Source: Nageia nagi
Lineage: Eukaryota > Pinophyta
Reading direction: 5' to 3'
Assembly: GCA_050084985.1 (NCBI GenBank)
Contig: JBITNC010000001.1
Coordinates: forward strand, 181,412,001-181,476,000
DNA: 64,000 nt
Position 1 is the stretch's first letter. Each line of letters begins with the position of its first letter. The position numbers and the translations under genes are program-made. The notes under the pieces are model-generated. The model ran no database searches. It worked only from the letters and a program-made list of their open reading frames with translations, and was not told the DNA's origin. Below are positions 36,610 through 47,954 of the stretch, piece after piece.

Positions 36610-38706
36610 TGTTGATCGGTATAGTCTAACCTCAAAGGATTTGGTTTGGTCATGTTCTCCACTACCTGCAACACTAGGTTCCTTGAAAGAGTAGAAAGTG
36701 GTGGGGATGTGGTCATTTTGGTTTTCTACTCAATTTTTGATTTATAGGCCAATTCCTATCTATATTCAAGGTTAAAAATGATATAAAAGGAATAAAAAGA
36801 TAAAGAGTTATAGGAAAGAGATAAATAAATAGAAAGAGCTAAAATAAGAAATTTACAACCTAGACATTTTAGCATAGGTAGCAATCCATAGCCAAGATTA
36901 AGAATAACAAACTATCTCACACCTTGGATCTCACAATCATAATACATAGCCATAATTTGAAGAAAACATTTCACACAACACTTACAAAAGTAATAATAGC
37001 CACTTTGCTGTAAGAGGGAAAAGCATTATCTATTTGTATTATCATATGTGAATAGCTCTTACAAATTTGGGCAAATTTACTAAAATGTTTGACCTTTCTG
37101 ATTTCTAAAAGCTAGCTATGTATGCAACTTCCTCCCCTCCTTGGGTGGTTGGGTTTCATTAATATACATAATTGCTAGCATTGAATGAAATAACTAAAAT
37201 AGCACTACTTACATAAATGCTACGACTATGCTAGTTTGCATAGTGAATAAGTACTAATCAACATGACTATCTATGAATTTGTAATTTCTAAACAGCCATG
37301 TCCATAGAGCCATAATCCTTTTGACATGTCATTGACTACTCCTTATTCGATCCTATAGCTGATTGAAGATAACACTATAGTTGATTTGATTGCACATTGA
37401 TTAGTATGATTTATTATTATGCTCTATCAATTGCTATCTACTTCTCTATAGTCTTTATGATCTCTATTATATATGTTAGTAATCAGAGTAATGGTGTTTG
37501 ATAGACATTATGTTAACTTAGTTTAAGAAGAACTGCCACTATTATATGGAAATGAGTTAATGTCAACACATTAATAGGGCCCTAGGGGTCAAACACTTAA
37601 GATGAAGTGGACTTAGGTGTTCCTTCTTATCCATTACTCTTACACTTCCTTGGCAGGCTCTATGTTCTTCTTTCAAGCTCTGTTGATGATTTAGTTCTTT
37701 TAAGACTCACTAATTTCAACCAAAATTTATGATGTCATCTCTCAGAATTGGTGGAATCTATTGATATTTTGGCTTCTCCAGGACCCATTGATTTTGATAA
37801 AAAAATATGATGTCATTGCCTAGAATCAATGGGTTTTATTGATATTCTTCAAAACTCTACACTTGCCATTACTTACTATAAGACCCATTGATTTTAGCTA
37901 AAAACTATGACATCATATCTCAAAATTGATGGGCTCTATTGATATTGTAGCTTCTCTAGGACCCATTGATTTTGATCAAAAATGTGATGTCATTACTCAA
38001 AATTGATGGGCTCTATTGATATTTTGGCTTCTTTGGGACCTACTAATTTTGATAAAAAAAATTGTGACATCATTGCTTAGAATCAATGGGTTCTATTGAT
38101 ATTATTCAAAAATATATACTCACTATTACTTGCTATGAGACTCATTAATTTAGCCAAAAATTATGATGTCATCTCTCAAAATTATTAAGCTCTATTGATA
38201 TTCTTCAAAAATCTAGCTCTAAATTTATGCAAGTCTTGGACACTTGTGTCAACAATTCTCGAAGACCCTAAGGTAATAAATATAAATTTTGGATAGCCTT
38301 ATATACATGACTCTTAGGTATGTTTTACAATTTTCCCAAGTACCCTGAAGAAGATGACATAAATCCCAAGTACTCTCAACTCTCAGGCACTAAAGAATAA
38401 AAGAATGAAGAATCACATAACTCTTATTGACATAAATCTCGAGTATTCTTATTCACAATTCTTAGGTACTAAGAAAACAATATGACTCCTAGGTACTATT
38501 ATATACATGACTCTTGACACTCTAAGGAAAAGTAATGAGAAGAGGAAGGATTAATAAAAATGAAAGAATACAAAAATTTGCAACTCTTGGAGACTTTAAG
38601 AGAATAATATCCCTCTCAGGCATTCTTATATACATAACTCATGGGTACTTAAGAATAAAAAATAATATAATTACCTTGATTGAAAGTGTAATTCTAAAAG
38701 AATACA
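36610..38706 (-). repeat. 3' LTR of element B (about 2.1 kb)
   Basis: The plus-strand edges are TGTTGATCGGTATAG at 36610 and ..AAAGAATACA at 38706. It is homologous along its length to LTR A (10323-12260). The flank at 36609 is coding sequence of element D and the flank at 38707 leads into ORF X. The array of palindromic units at 37700-38200 makes it longer than LTR A. Purine-rich sequence for plus-strand priming beside 38707 is only weakly visible (minus strand AGAGCCACCAAAAGA). Confidence 0.78.
37700..38200. repeat. Array of six palindromic units with TGATGTCA/TGACATCA core in LTR B
   Basis: Cores are TGATGTCA at 37730, 37808, 37985 and 38164, and TGACATCA at 37918 and 38065. Most units are flanked on the left by (C)CCATTGATTTT or ACTAATTT and on the right by AGAATCAATGGG or AAAATTGATGGG, so a unit can fold as a hairpin; the unit at 37790-37835 has a perfect 10-bp stem. 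Spacing is 67-110 bp. GGCTCTATTGATATT links the units. Confidence 0.8.
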
Positions 38707-38804
38707 ATCTTTTGGTGGCTCTTTGGGGTCTCTTCCTATTAGAGAATAGAACCCTTTAACTGCTACTTCTAGTGGCTTGTCCAAGAGTGGACCTAATTAC
38801 TATC

Positions 38805-41800
38805 TCAACTACTACCATCAAGTTTGGTGGGAGGAATGGCTACATATTTTTTATTTAGATCACTTAGATCTTTATAATTAGTTTGTGATAAGATAGAGGA
38901 TGTATTAATCTTCTCTGTATCTACTTTAAACACTATCAAAAAATTGTTTAGCCTTCTATCATGTAAAAATTTTATGATTACCTCCTGAGCCAACTCATTT
39001 ATTTGTTGTAAATCTAATATTTATTTTTTAAAGAAAGATTATTCAAGGAATTGAATGGTATTGGCTACCCAATTGGTAGCACTACCCTGTACATTCTACA
39101 CTTCCCATAATTTGGGAGCCTTCATCTCAATCAAAGAATTAAAGAATTTATTAATGAATCCCAGCTCTATTATGAGTTGGTGTTTATTAATATCCATATT
39201 GAACACCAAACTTTTGAGTTCACAAATATCTCACATCCTCATTTGATACAACTATTTTAGCTTAGGAGAGATTGTTGCTATATCCTTTTCAATCAAAATT
39301 TTTAAGTGGTCTTGCATCCTTTCTAATATTACCTTGGGCATATCCAAAGCTAGCTTATGGAGAGCAGTTTGAACATAGAACTCCTTGATCACCTATATTA
39401 TTTCTTCCTTGAGAAGATGCAACTATGATAATGTTATCATTATATCATTGACTTGCTCCACCAAGGATGTTTTGAAGTTCTTCATGAGCAATAACAACTT
39501 TGCATTATCATTAGATAGAACTTTATTTGCTATGGTAATAGTTTGCATCTCAACCTTAACCTATTTGACTTTCTAAGCATTGATGACTGTGACCTAAGCT
39601 TTGAGATCTTCTATCATTTGATTTGTATCATATATCTCATCTTTTGTTGTTGCCATGCTCTTATCAAACTCTGATTTCTACTTATCAAGCCTTGTAATCA
39701 ATTTTTTATTCTTATTCTAAAACCCAACTACTATTTTATCTTTAAGGGAGTAGTCTTTCTTATACTGATCAATTTTCTTATTCAATTTGTCTATCTTAGT
39801 CTCTATTTCTTGAAGATTTTTATTGATTACCATCAAAGTATTAACCAAAAATCTTGATTGATCAATCATCAGTGCACTTTGTATATTTACATCTATTATG
39901 GCTATGGGAGTAATATCTAGTTGCCCTTATTTGAAAGGCATTGGCACAATTTTAATATCTCCCATTTTTGTTACCTTACTCAAAATTCTTAACTGTTTCT
40001 CAAGGAGCATAGGAAACTTATTAACAAAAGTTACCCAATCAATGGGCTCTATAATTTGTGTAGAAAAAATTGACTTTATTTCCTCTTGCAAGGCTATAGG
40101 AATTAAAGAATGGGTAGTAATAGCTCCACTTAAAATCAATGTGTCAATTTGTTGAATGGGTTGGGATTATCAAGGAGGTGTCAAATGTTGTACTTTTGGT
40201 TTTGGCTCTACCTCTTCCAAGGCCTCACCTTATTCCTTAGACTTATCTATTGGGCTAAAGTCCTTTTTTGTAGGTTCATCATCATCATCATTATCTCTTA
40301 GTTCTCCTTTGGGTACAGCTACTACTGATCCACTAGCTTTAGGTAAGCTCCCCCTACCTTGTTGAATTTGACTTTATTCCTCTTCTAGGGTTTGTGCTTA
40401 TTTTTATGTTTGGGGTTCTTTTAAAACACCAATATCTCTATCTTTAGGCTCTTTAAACTCTTCTATATCAAAAATTACTTTTTCTTTTATCACACCTTTA
40501 GAACTTCTTCTATTACCTTTGAAGGTGAAGGTACAATCATTTATTATTATGACCTTGCTGTAGTGGAATGGGGCTTCTTTATAGGCTTTTGTTCCTTCTC
40601 CAGTATCTACTACCTTTGAGCCAAGGTCTATATTTTCCTTTTCTTTTTTAGAGATGGCTCCTAGGAAGAGGTGGTAGTGTTTGAAGGGTCTAATTCTTCC
40701 TTCTTTGGAATTTCAACCATGCTAAATGGTTGTCCTATCTATACTAGCTTCACCCCTATAACAAATTTTTACTAAAAATGAGGAGGAAGGGGTTATCCCA
40801 ACTCTGGCAAAGGATCCTTCAAATACTAAACCTCTTAGTACTTATCATATTTGAATTTTTCAAATAATTCACTCTTAATGTGGTGAATTTTTATAGTGTA
40901 CTCAAATCTAAATTTTGTAAAATAATGAATTTTATTGGTACCCCACCTAAAATTTGCTAATTGGGTGAGGACCTTTGGGTTGAGGAAAAAATATTATCTC
41001 TTATTTTTCTAATTCCTATACTTTCTTATTCCCTCAAAGGCCATCCAATCCTTATTCAAGAATATAAATTCCCAACTTGGGTACATTTTTGCTTCCTATT
41101 CAATTTTATTTACAAAATATTCTATATGGGGTCTACTATCATGGATAAATGCTAGATGTTTTTTTCTTAACATTATTATTTGGGTCATCTCTCCTAATGG
41201 GTCACACATCCATGCAATTTCCACCTTATCTAACTTGAAATTCTGTATAATGAATTGGGCTATGCTATCTTTACACCCTATTTCTAAAAGCATAAAATTC
41301 TCAATAGAAGTTGGAATATCTACAATAGACTTAAAGCTACCCCAAGACCCATACTTGCTCTCTATAGCACAAATCTATCTTCCCATCTCTATTGAATATA
41401 ACTAGGGGTTACATATTTAGATAATAAAAAAGATCTCTCAAAATACCCATACTTGATAATCATTATGCAACTTTTTAGGAAGTACCGATCACCAATTTTA
41501 TTTCTTCTTTGTAGCTCCCTAATTGTGCTTTTACTCAATCTATTAGGGAGTTTTTCAATCAAAACTTTTACTACTATTGCATAAAACTTATCCATAAATT
41601 TGTAGTAGGATTTATGTAACTTAGTCAAAATTGGCACCATCAAGTCAATTACAATTAGTGCAACACTGGAACTCATTGACTCAATTGGGAGCCCTTCCTT
41701 TATGATTTTGTCTATATTTTGATGGAAAAAGAGCCACCAAAGATATGAGGAATGTTTGAAGTTTGACTTCTCAATTTTAAATAGAAACCTCTTAATTTCT

Positions 41801-42573
41801 TTGGTTATAAAAGCTAGGAAGTCATAGTAGGCATGAACCTCTAAAATGTTATAAGCCATATGCACCATGGCTTCATTTACTTCAATCTAGGTCTTCTTCT
41901 CCAAGATAACTACTAGTTATAGCACTTCTCTATCCTTCTTTCTTTCAAAAAGAGCTATTTGGTAGCTCAATAAGAGTTTAGCCTTCATGCTATCTTGGTA
42001 TCTTCCACTGATCTAGCTCAACATTTCATCTTGATTGAAATAAAAATCATGCTTCTCTTTTTACAATTCAATTTGTTTTTTGACATGGAAAGTCTAGTCC
42101 ATTGGAATAGAAAATGCTTGGACTATGGAGTCAAGAGAGTAATCTAGTACTGCTTCAAATTTTGGTTCAAATGTATCTCCTTCTTCTATTCTTTTAAACA
42201 TTCCAATTTGGTACCCTTTTTGGTGTTACCTATGTACCAATGTGTATAAGAGCTTGAGGGAGGTGAAGGACTCATAGGGCACATAATATGCCAAGCCTTG
42301 GTCAATCATGAAATCTCTCTTCAAATGAGCTACTGACTTCCCTTTTTTGCTCACTTTAGATGTTTTAAGCTACAAAAGAACATGACTAGGGTTAGCTCTC
42401 CATGTGTATATGATTAATTACCCCATATTAGTCTAGTTTATCCCTGGTGCATTCTTGAGATATTCTTCTTGCAAGGAAAGAAGGTTAGCATCGAGTTGCT
42501 CTACTTCAAGTGCAAAGGATGATTGAGAGGTTGCCATGATATCAATACTCTTCCTTGAACCTTTGGTTGTCAT
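38805..42573 (-). pseudogene. ORF X, copy in element B (unknown protein, decayed)
   Basis: The start is the ATG at 42573, with in-frame Met at 42537 ('MATSQSSFALEVEQLDANLL'). A 159-residue open stretch (41868-41389) contains 'AYYDFLAFITKEIKRFLF', 'SSYLWWLFFHQNIDKIIKEG' and 'MIIKYGYFERSFLLSKYV'. This middle domain is rich in Trp, Tyr and Phe. The C-terminal half has Gln/Pro/Lys-rich low complexity near 40200-40420 ('DNDDDDEPTKKD') and then coiled-coil heptads (39850-39300). The last piece ends 'YVAIPPTKLDGSS' at 38805. Total length is about 1250 codons with stops mostly at expected Gln codons. I recognise no family. Same sense as pol, between integrase and 3' LTR. Confidence 0.62.
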
Positions 42574-42883
42574 TTAAAAATATCAATTTGGGTAATGCAA
42601 GGTCCTTCAACTTTTCTTTCTCTCAACACAACTCAACTCTAAAATCTTTAAGCTCTAAATGCTTTGAAAACTTATGTGCTTGAAATTAGCTAAGTGTTGA
42701 ACTATAGAGTATGGGAGGAATTTTATTTGTCCAAGGTTGGCAAGATTTCCATTAATGGTAATTACTTGAGAATTTTGAGACCCATGCATTGTATGGATTG
42801 AGCTAGCATAGGCTAGATTACTAAGTTCAAAGCACACTAGTTTTAATTTGTTGTACTTGTGTGATGGTTCATGAAATCCAAGG
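42574..42883 (-). other. Element B spacer upstream of ORF X, cut by element C
   Basis: About 310 bp with no supported gene; the overlapping minus-strand open stretch 42933-42655 runs into LTR C and is chance. The last five bases (CAAGG, 42879-42883) are the left target duplication of C. Confidence 0.55.
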
Positions 42884-44006
42884 TGTGTATATTGAATTGT
42901 GCACCTAAAATGCAATTTAGCCAGATAAATCATTCAACATAATAAATTAGAACACATTCAATATTACACATCAATAATAATGTAGATATTATCTCCAAAA
43001 AAGATTTTGATGAAATTTAATACAATAAGAGATTGTTATCGATCTGTATGAATCGGTATCGATTATTATCGATCGACAATGATCTTTATGGATCGAAAAT
43101 GATCTACATATGGATCAGCAGTGATCAATGGTCTCTAATATTGTTGTGCTTGTTGTAAACTTTCAGCTTTTGTCATCAATCTGAGAAATCATCATCGATC
43201 GATTTGCAAATCGTCGACGATTTATGGCATTATAGTGAACCTTTTCGTAAAATTTTGAAATGCTTGTATCTCTTCCTGGTTGTTCTCCTTCACGCTTGCT
43301 TCTATCATTGTTTTCTCGTATTAACCCTACACACAAAAAATGAATGAAATATCAAAGCATACCTACTAATACATATGCATCAGAAGTAAATAACGTAAAA
43401 TTAAAATATACTTGATAGTAGATTTGCTATTGATCAAACCTCAAATCTTTGCTTACAAACTTCTGGTTTAATTTCCACAGAGCTTCACTATAGTAAATTT
43501 AGGTCCCTTTGTTCACATACAGAGCTTGTATTTATAAGCTCAAAAGTTTGTTATTAATTTGTTTTGTTGTCACAAGATTCCAGGTAACATTCTGTGTGAA
43601 ATCTTGAGGTGTTATTATCTCAAACCCACATCCATAATTCTAAACTATGCATACTAGGCTATTCTGGGCTTAGATTTGTCTATTTTTGAATAATTTAGGG
43701 ATCGTCAATGATCCTAAAGGATCATCAACAATCCTAAAGGATCATCAATGATCATGACAGATCATCAATAATTGTTTAGTAAATTTTATACTAATATTGG
43801 AATGATCTCCCAATGGTCATTTCTTAATGAAAAGGGGTCGTATGACCACTCGTTTTGCATCTACTCGAAAAGATCTATCCAATAATAGAGTTTTAAAGCT
43901 TGTTTGAGGCTTGTATCATTTTAATGTGATATATGTTAGAAAGATACTTATTTTATTTATTTATATGTTGTTAAACTAAATGTAGGGTTTATTTTGAGTG
44001 TCTACA
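42884..44006 (-). repeat. 3' LTR of element C (1123 bp)
   Basis: Plus-strand edges are TGTGTATATTG at 42884 and ..GAGTGTCTACA at 44006. It aligns to 61070-62172 and is 20 bp longer because it has one more 20-bp unit of the GATCCTAAAGGATCATCAAC type near 43690-43760. Clusters of GATC/ATCGAT palindromes lie at 43030-43140, 43190-43220 and 43690-43770. A minus-strand TATA box candidate (TATAAATA) is at 43529-43536. Confidence 0.92.
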
Positions 44007-44019
44007 TTTTGCCCCTTTT
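44007..44019 (-). promoter_or_regulatory. Polypurine tract of element C
   Basis: On the minus strand AAAAAGGGGCAAAA directly precedes TGTAGACACTC of the 3' LTR. It matches the tracts of F and G, although the LTR bodies are unrelated. Confidence 0.88.
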
Positions 44020-45510
44020 TGAATTATCAACCAAAGATGAGGTTGATAATTTCAAAAATATATATATATATATAATGAGAAGCCTTGTTGTTTGATTATA
44101 TTTTGCTACTTTTCCAAGATATAAATTTTGACTCAATTTCTTAGATGAATCAAAATTTTAATTTATCAAACTATGATAAAATGTGTTTTCCTTTAACATT
44201 TGATATAGTTTTGAAAACAAATATGAATATACTTTAGAAGTGACTATTTCTAGTATGAGGATGTATTGAGCTTGTGTGATAGTTGCTTGACATTTCTATT
44301 ATGTCATTTTGCATGTCTAAGCACACGTATATCATATAAGTTTTCTTTAGTATATGAATTTTAATGGTGTTGTCCTTTGTCCCGACAACAGGGTTTCAAG
44401 ATGATCTCCTATAACAAGGATACATCACATTTTATCTCCTTTGATATTTGTAAATATTAACGATATTTTAAGAAATATCATCAATTTTTTTTTTTTTGAT
44501 ATGTTCTAAAAATGATATTGTAATACATCAAAACTACACTTATGTCAATCTCCATACTATTGCTATTTATGGTAATTTCATGACAAGACTCTAGTTTGTC
44601 TTTGCATACCGAAGCAAGTATGTGATATTAAGCTTATTTGATGTATGCAATTTTGAGATAGTAATGTTGTATATCAAAACTTCACTTGTTTTTATCTACG
44701 TACTGTGTGCTGTTTATAGCAATTGCATGACAAGACTCTAGTTTATCTATACATGCCGAAGCGAGTATGAGATAGGAAGCTTATTTTGTATATACAAGTC
44801 ATCTTTCACTTTTCTTTACTTTTGTCCGAGCAGAATGGGTTTCATGATAATCTTTTACATCCTATGCTTGTTTTGTCATCTGATCTCAAACTTAGTCTGA
44901 TCTACTTTTCATATTTGACTTAGTCAAGGATCGTTGATGATCTTCCTAGGATCATTGACAATCATAAAGTAATCATCGTCGATTGGTATAGTAAAAATAC
45001 TATCTTTATAATAGTATATGTTGCTAAAAATATCTTAGTTTCTTGTGTTTAGACACATTTTGATGGTGATTTTAATTATTTTACCCTAGCAAGTTTACTC
45101 AATACTAGTCTTTCATGTGCCGATGTGTTTGGCAGTCATGTGACATTGGAGCGTTCTTCTAGGCAAAAAATAATGTAATTTATAATTTGTTCACTTTCAT
45201 CTTAGTGAATGAAGCTTTTAATTTTGTCTATACACAAATAAATTTTAAAATATTTAAAGAAAATATACTTCATATTATGCATTTTCAGATGAGTGTGAAA
45301 TCATTGACGATCAGTGAGAAATTATTGACGATCAGTGTAATGATCGCCAACGATCAGTTTAAAATCATTGACAATCACCGATGATCCTTGACGCAAGGGT
45401 TTCAAAAGAAAATAATTTTACTTTTTACTTTTTACTTTTCATTTGCTTTTCTACTTTTATCTTTTCTTACCTGTCATTTTCGTCTCTTTACCAAATTTTT
45501 AGTAGATTAG
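44020..45510. other. Non-coding region between PMD gene and 3' LTR of element C
   Basis: About 1.5 kb without a supported ORF. It holds two imperfect copies of a block with CATGACAAGACTCTAGTTT (44578 and 44726, about 150 bp apart). Clusters of the GATCGTTGATGATC-type motif lie at 44930-44990 and 45290-45400. As the region directly upstream of the plus-strand PMD gene it is the likely location of that gene's promoter. Confidence 0.6.
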
Positions 45511-47954
45511 ATGGCACCATGCAAGAGGATTTCAAAGAAAGGCAAATCAATCTCTAAAGAGGTATTTTACCCATCCATTTCTTTGTTTTATTTTATGGGT
45601 TTTTTTTTTTTAGGAACTAGGTTAATATTAATAGTTAAAAATGTTTATCTATGTTTTAACATGATGTAGGTTGTATTAGCATAGGGTTTTTAGGGTTTTT
45701 ATATTCATTTGTATGTGTATTTTTAAAACCCTAATTGAGGGTTTGCACCTCAACTTTGGTTTTTATAGAGTCATTGGTGATTTTAACGATCGCCAACGAT
45801 CTCCTCAGAATCATCACCGATTTGAAGATTAGCAACGATCTCTTAGAAGTCATCGTTGATTGCTTAACACGATCGACGGTGATCATAAATTTTTTTTAAT
45901 AGAATAATTAATCAACTTAAATATCGTTGTTTTGGTATGTTGTGTTTTAAAAATATTATATACTAAATTTTTATGTCTATCTTTTAGGTTTCAAAGGTTT
46001 TTACTTCTAGGGGTCACTACCCTCAGATTCTCCATGACCTTAGTGGTCAAGTACCTGACACAGATCATGCTTTTCTTTGTGATGTTGGTTTTGGAGTGGC
46101 CCCATATATGGGTCATATCCAAAAGGACCTCACAGTTTTAGCTACACTTTTTGAGAGATGGGATCTAGCGATTAATGCTTTTCATCTCCCTACTGGTCCT
46201 ATCACTATTACAATGGAGGACATTCATCGCATTTTGAGACTTCCAGTCTGAGGCATGGATATTGTTCTTCTATAGACTAGAGAGGAGGCTCAACCATTGG
46301 TGAGCGAGCTTTTTGGGGAGGATGTAGTTGAGGAGTTGATGGTGTAGATTCAGGTAGGAGGCCTAATGTATTATCAATTTTGGTGAGGATTATTAGAGGA
46401 GGAGCATCCTGCATATCTTCGTATTACTTATCTCATGGTATGTATCATGTGTTATGGTGCACCAAATGCTATTGGTGGGAGATTTCCTTAGGCTCTGATG
46501 GGTGTACTCCATTAGATGATTACTTTGAGGATCACTTTTGCTTGGGCCCCTTCATTATTAGCCCTTATTTATAGGGAGCTTTATTTATTGGTACGGAATC
46601 CTAGAGCTACGGTTGCTACAACACTAATTTATAGGCTTGGGCATATGAGCATATTTATCCTTATCGGCCTTTAGGATTACCTGATCCTACATATACTACT
46701 TATAGATATACATCAGGTATTTGATGTTGGAGCCATTTACTAGTTATTCCATGTAGGGATGGCATTTAGAGAGACGTCGCTTTTTATAGGCAGCTCTTGA
46801 GCAGTTTGATTCCTAGTCAGATTTGGTGGAGGATTGGTTTGCAGATTGCTGATTTTGTTGAGACTAGTTTCCATTTATATGGGACTAGACAGGCGCTATT
46901 TTTACAGGGTCCGTGAGTAGGTATCATAGAGTATTTTCATTATGATTGGTTTCATTGATAGTTTGGCCTTTCTCAAGACATTCCACCTCCACCTCTTTGA
47001 TATCTTCATCTAGGGGATGCTCCTGTATCAGGTGTTTCTTTGTTGACTTATTCACCTATGGTTCTTAGAGCTAGTGAGAATATCCCAGATGAGGATATGC
47101 TTATGGATGATGTGGGGACTTCATAGGCTTTTGTGTCATGGTGGGATACTGAGCTAGTAGAGTTTTTTGGGAGTGAGGTGACCAGTGAGCATCCTACTCA
47201 GAGAGCTTGGGTGGATACAGTTCTAGAGACAGTGACTGAGGAGCCTACTGGTACTGCTAGTGGAGATGATTTTACTATGGAGGATTTTGAGGTTTTTAAT
47301 GTTAGAGGTGTGACTGGAGAGGTTCTATATACTGAGGAGGGTAGGTTTCAATAGCTTGAAGTTGAGATCGTAGAGCTTCAGTATGTGATTGAAGAGCTTC
47401 ACACTCTTCAGGATGCTTCTACTTTGGAGTTAGCTAGTTTGAGAGGAGATATTGCTTCCATGAGGACTGAGATGATAGCTCTCAGACATTTAGACAGCAC
47501 TCATGTGAGATATAGATCTAAGCGAGATACTCTTCATCAATCTCTAATGGATGCTACTACTCATATTGTTGAGTTATCTAGTGGGGTTACAGATATGAGT
47601 GTCAGTACTTCAATTCCTTCTATAGATGAGCATGCAGATCAGTTGAGAGAGCATGATTACTATCGTAGGGCTGTGGAGCTTTGGTTACCTAGTTTCTCAA
47701 GATATTCTTCAGATGGTCCTAGTTCACCACCTAGACCAGCACCAGGGTTTCCTCATTCACCAGTTTCAGGTGGCTTGGGCCATTATAGGAGTCAAGGCCA
47801 ACATGCAGCATCAGTTTTTTGATCTCAGTCTACTGTTAAGAGTGTATCTCCTAGGACATATGCTATAGGTTTGAGATCTGTTACTAGGGATGAGGGTTCT
47901 TCAGATCATCCTAGCGATCCTCATGATGATGTTGTATCTACTGGAGGACATTGA
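45511..47954 (+). pseudogene. Antisense plant mobile domain (PMD) gene carried by element C, with one intron
   Basis: The gene runs opposite to gag-pol. Exon 1 (45511-45561) is 'MAPCKRISKKGKSISKE'. It ends at a GT donor (45562); a pyrimidine-rich CTTTTAG acceptor lies at 45987, and exon 2 opens in phase with 'VSKVFTSRGHYPQILHDL'. The PMD signature follows: 'LATLFERWDLAINAFHLPTG' and 'ITITMEDIHRILRLPV'. After a frameshift near 46640 the second half reads 'WAYEHIYPYRPLGLPD'. The C-terminus (47133-47822) is acidic, then a coiled coil ('LEVEIVELQYVIEELHTLQD'), then Ser/Pro-rich, ending at the TGA 47952-47954. Early stops replace expected Gln or Arg codons. PMD proteins are known both as host genes and as transposon cargo; the role here is unknown. 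Confidence 0.78.

Larger units (their letters stand above)
36610..42883 (-). mobile_element. Element B, first part: 3' LTR and ORF X (same family as A)
   Basis: This minus-strand element shares its LTR and ORF X with element A. Its 3' LTR (38706 to 36610) is inserted in the integrase end of D. ORF X precedes it, and the element is interrupted at 42883 by the LTR of element C. The rest of B resumes at 62173 with integrase. Its 5' half and 5' LTR are beyond the right edge. Confidence 0.82.

Noticed and set aside
41389-41868. 159-codon minus-strand frame considered as a host gene
   Set aside because: It is an open part of ORF X, whose homologous copy occurs at the same place in element A.
43000-43220. 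ATCGATCG-rich clusters considered as a CRISPR array or satellite
   Set aside because: Repeats are short, irregularly spaced, lie inside a defined LTR and recur in its partner; there are no unique spacers of constant length and the context is a plant genome.
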